The notes under the pieces: generated by a model
Told to the model about the DNA's origin: nothing
Databases searched by the model: none
The model's input: only the letters and a program-made list of their open reading frames with translations
Shown: piece by piece, positions 63,095 through 64,000 of the stretch
How positions within the stretch are numbered: the stretch's first letter is position 1
How the letters are laid out: every line of letters starts with the position of its first letter
Assembly (NCBI GenBank): GCA_020635905.1
Contig: JACJYV010000007.1
Coordinates: 1 to 64,000, forward strand
Length of the DNA stretch: 64,000 nucleotides
From: Bacteroidia bacterium
GTDB taxonomy: Bacteria > Bacteroidota > Bacteroidia > J057 > JADKCL01
Reading direction: 5' to 3'
Translations under genes and position numbers: made by a program

Positions 63095-63922
63095 ATGAAC
63101 ATTTCAAAAAACCAGTTTAATCCGGTTTTTTATCAGCGGAATTGCCTTTCGCAGGATGAACTGACCGGATATGCAAACGAAACCTTGTCACCAGAGCAGG
63201 CGCATGAAGTGGAAATGCACCTGATCGACTGCCCCTTTTGCTCTGACGCATTGGATGGCTTACAATCCTTTGGCGATGTTGAGAAATTTACCGAATTGGT
63301 AGCTGAGGTCAATGAAAGTGCAGAGCACTTTCAACCCGTGATCGAATTCAAACCCGCTTCCACCCATATCCAGCCCGAACAAGTTACAGACAAGGCACCT
63401 GTGCCTTTCTTTGCCCGTTATCCAAAATACATAGCCATTGCAGCCAGCCTGGCTATTCTGGCCTTTTTCTCCGTGCGCTACCTTTCCCCGGATACTCATT
63501 CGACCCAGGATTTGGTGGCGCAGTATTATGCTGATCCGCTTTTCCCCATCCAGCCGACGGCTGGAGATAATGGCAAAACAGAAATCATGCAGATGGTTTC
63601 TGCCTTTCAGGCCCATGATTATGCCAGGGTGATTTCCCTGGGGGATCAGTTTACTGCTGAAAGTGAAAACTATTTGCCCGCTTCCATATTTGTGGCTCAA
63701 AGCCTGCTGGAAATGGGAAATTATCCCAAAGCGATTGAAATGCTGACCGGGACCTCAAAGTCTGACAATCCCGTATTTTCAGAGATGGCTGAATGGCTGC
63801 TTGGCAAGGCCTACCTGAAAAACCAGGATAAAAGGGCGGCCAAAGACCTGCTGCTGAAAATCAGTCAGAGCAGGAGCGGCTACCAGGAAAAAGCCGCCGG
63901 GCTTCTGAAAGAGCTCGATTAA
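63095..63922 (+). CDS. Zinc-finger/TPR anti-sigma-like membrane protein (copy B)
   Basis: 275 aa. The N-terminal segment QAHEVEMHLIDCPFCSDALDGL is almost identical to that of copy A, the rest of the protein much less so. A membrane helix lies at about residues 112-130 (IAIAASLAILAFFSVRYL), followed by TPR-like repeats (YARVISLGDQFTAE, IFVAQSLLEMGNYPKAIEML, WLLGKAYLKNQDKRAAKDLLL). It starts 57 bases after the sigma gene, so it is the likely co-transcribed anti-sigma factor. The 90-bp dispersed repeat begins 15 bases after its stop codon. No sigma-binding contact can be seen directly. Confidence 0.85.
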   Translation: MNISKNQFNPVFYQRNCLSQDELTGYANETLSPEQAHEVEMHLIDCPFCSDALDGLQSFGDVEKFTELVAEVNESAEHFQPVIEFKPASTHIQPEQVTDKAPVPFFARYPKYIAIAASLAILAFFSVRYLSPDTHSTQDLVAQYYADPLFPIQPTAGDNGKTEIMQMVSAFQAHDYARVISLGDQFTAESENYLPASIFVAQSLLEMGNYPKAIEMLTGTSKSDNPVFSEMAEWLLGKAYLKNQDKRAAKDLLLKISQSRSGYQEKAAGLLKELD

Positions 63923-63937
63923 TCAGGTAAGGGAACC

Positions 63938-64000
63938 CCTGAAAACTTCGAATCTCTCCGTTGGACTTGGCTCAGAATGCTCATTTACTTTAGCAAACTA
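63938..64000 (+). repeat. about 90-bp dispersed repeat, copy 3 (cut by window end)
   Basis: Shares AAAACTTCGAA, CGTTGGACTTGG-like and TGCTCATTTAC with copies at 279-366 and 45041-45130. The sequence is truncated by the end of the window; its tail may continue beyond. Confidence 0.75.

Overview
The window comes from the chromosome of a Bacteroidota bacterium, most likely a saprospirian (Lewinella/Haliscomenobacter-like). The evidence is a set of secreted proteins with Por-type (type IX secretion, T9SS) C-terminal sorting domains, one gliding-motility-associated C-terminal domain, GEVED, PKD and SBBP-type modules, Omp28-like and CHAT proteins, A-rich start contexts with few Shine-Dalgarno sites, and promoter-like TTTG / TAnnTTTG boxes. 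No rRNA, tRNA, phage, transposase or CRISPR array was seen.

Layout. (1) 1-8972: a divergent signalling locus. An ECF sigma factor and a membrane TPR anti-sigma candidate face a four-gene set: a 607-aa protein without signal peptide, a lipoprotein, a secreted protein, and a secreted TPR-CHAT protease candidate with an intact His/Cys dyad. A foldable 200-bp repeat stands at each end in direct orientation. (2) 9120-13641: a radical SAM protein, then a leftward row of RDD protein, degenerate receiver, GNAT acetyltransferase, TetR regulator and pyruvate dehydrogenase E1 beta. (3) 13845-18170: three T9SS cargo proteins, two of them tandem paralogues and one with strongly biased codons. (4) 18168-24534: an MBL hydrolase and two divergent monovalent-cation/proton antiporters, one fused to DUF389 and one to RCK domains. 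(5) 24535-25800: a Panacea-type (DUF4065) antitoxin candidate with an unrecognised 147-aa partner, between copies of a simple repeat. (6) 25800-33458: a lipoprotein, phosphofructokinase, a probable structured RNA, a giant T9SS protein, and a hipBA locus with a 14-bp-arm operator placed beside a 12-bp minisatellite. (7) 33964-38932: beta-lactamase-fold hydrolase, DoxX, a minimal ABC exporter and an Omp28-like protein. (8) 39185-43741: a two-subunit NAD-type formate dehydrogenase. (9) 43842-50120: small secreted proteins, a GEVED/PKD T9SS protein, and two different sulfotransferase families side by side. (10) 50127-58133: chromate transporter, Sel1 protein, C26 amidotransferase and GH3 ligase, divergent from an overlapping trio of BASS transporter, FAD oxidoreductase and formyltransferase. 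(11) 58451-64000: a sortilin-like beta-propeller T9SS protein, and a second sigma locus in which one ECF sigma gene lies between two paralogous zinc-finger/TPR anti-sigma candidates.

The best candidates for poorly described biology are the repeat-bounded sigma/CHAT locus, the Panacea pair, the transporter-oxidoreductase-formyltransferase trio facing a GH3 ligase, the structured RNA upstream of pfkA, and the doubled anti-sigma locus. Functions are read from motifs by eye; no database search was possible.
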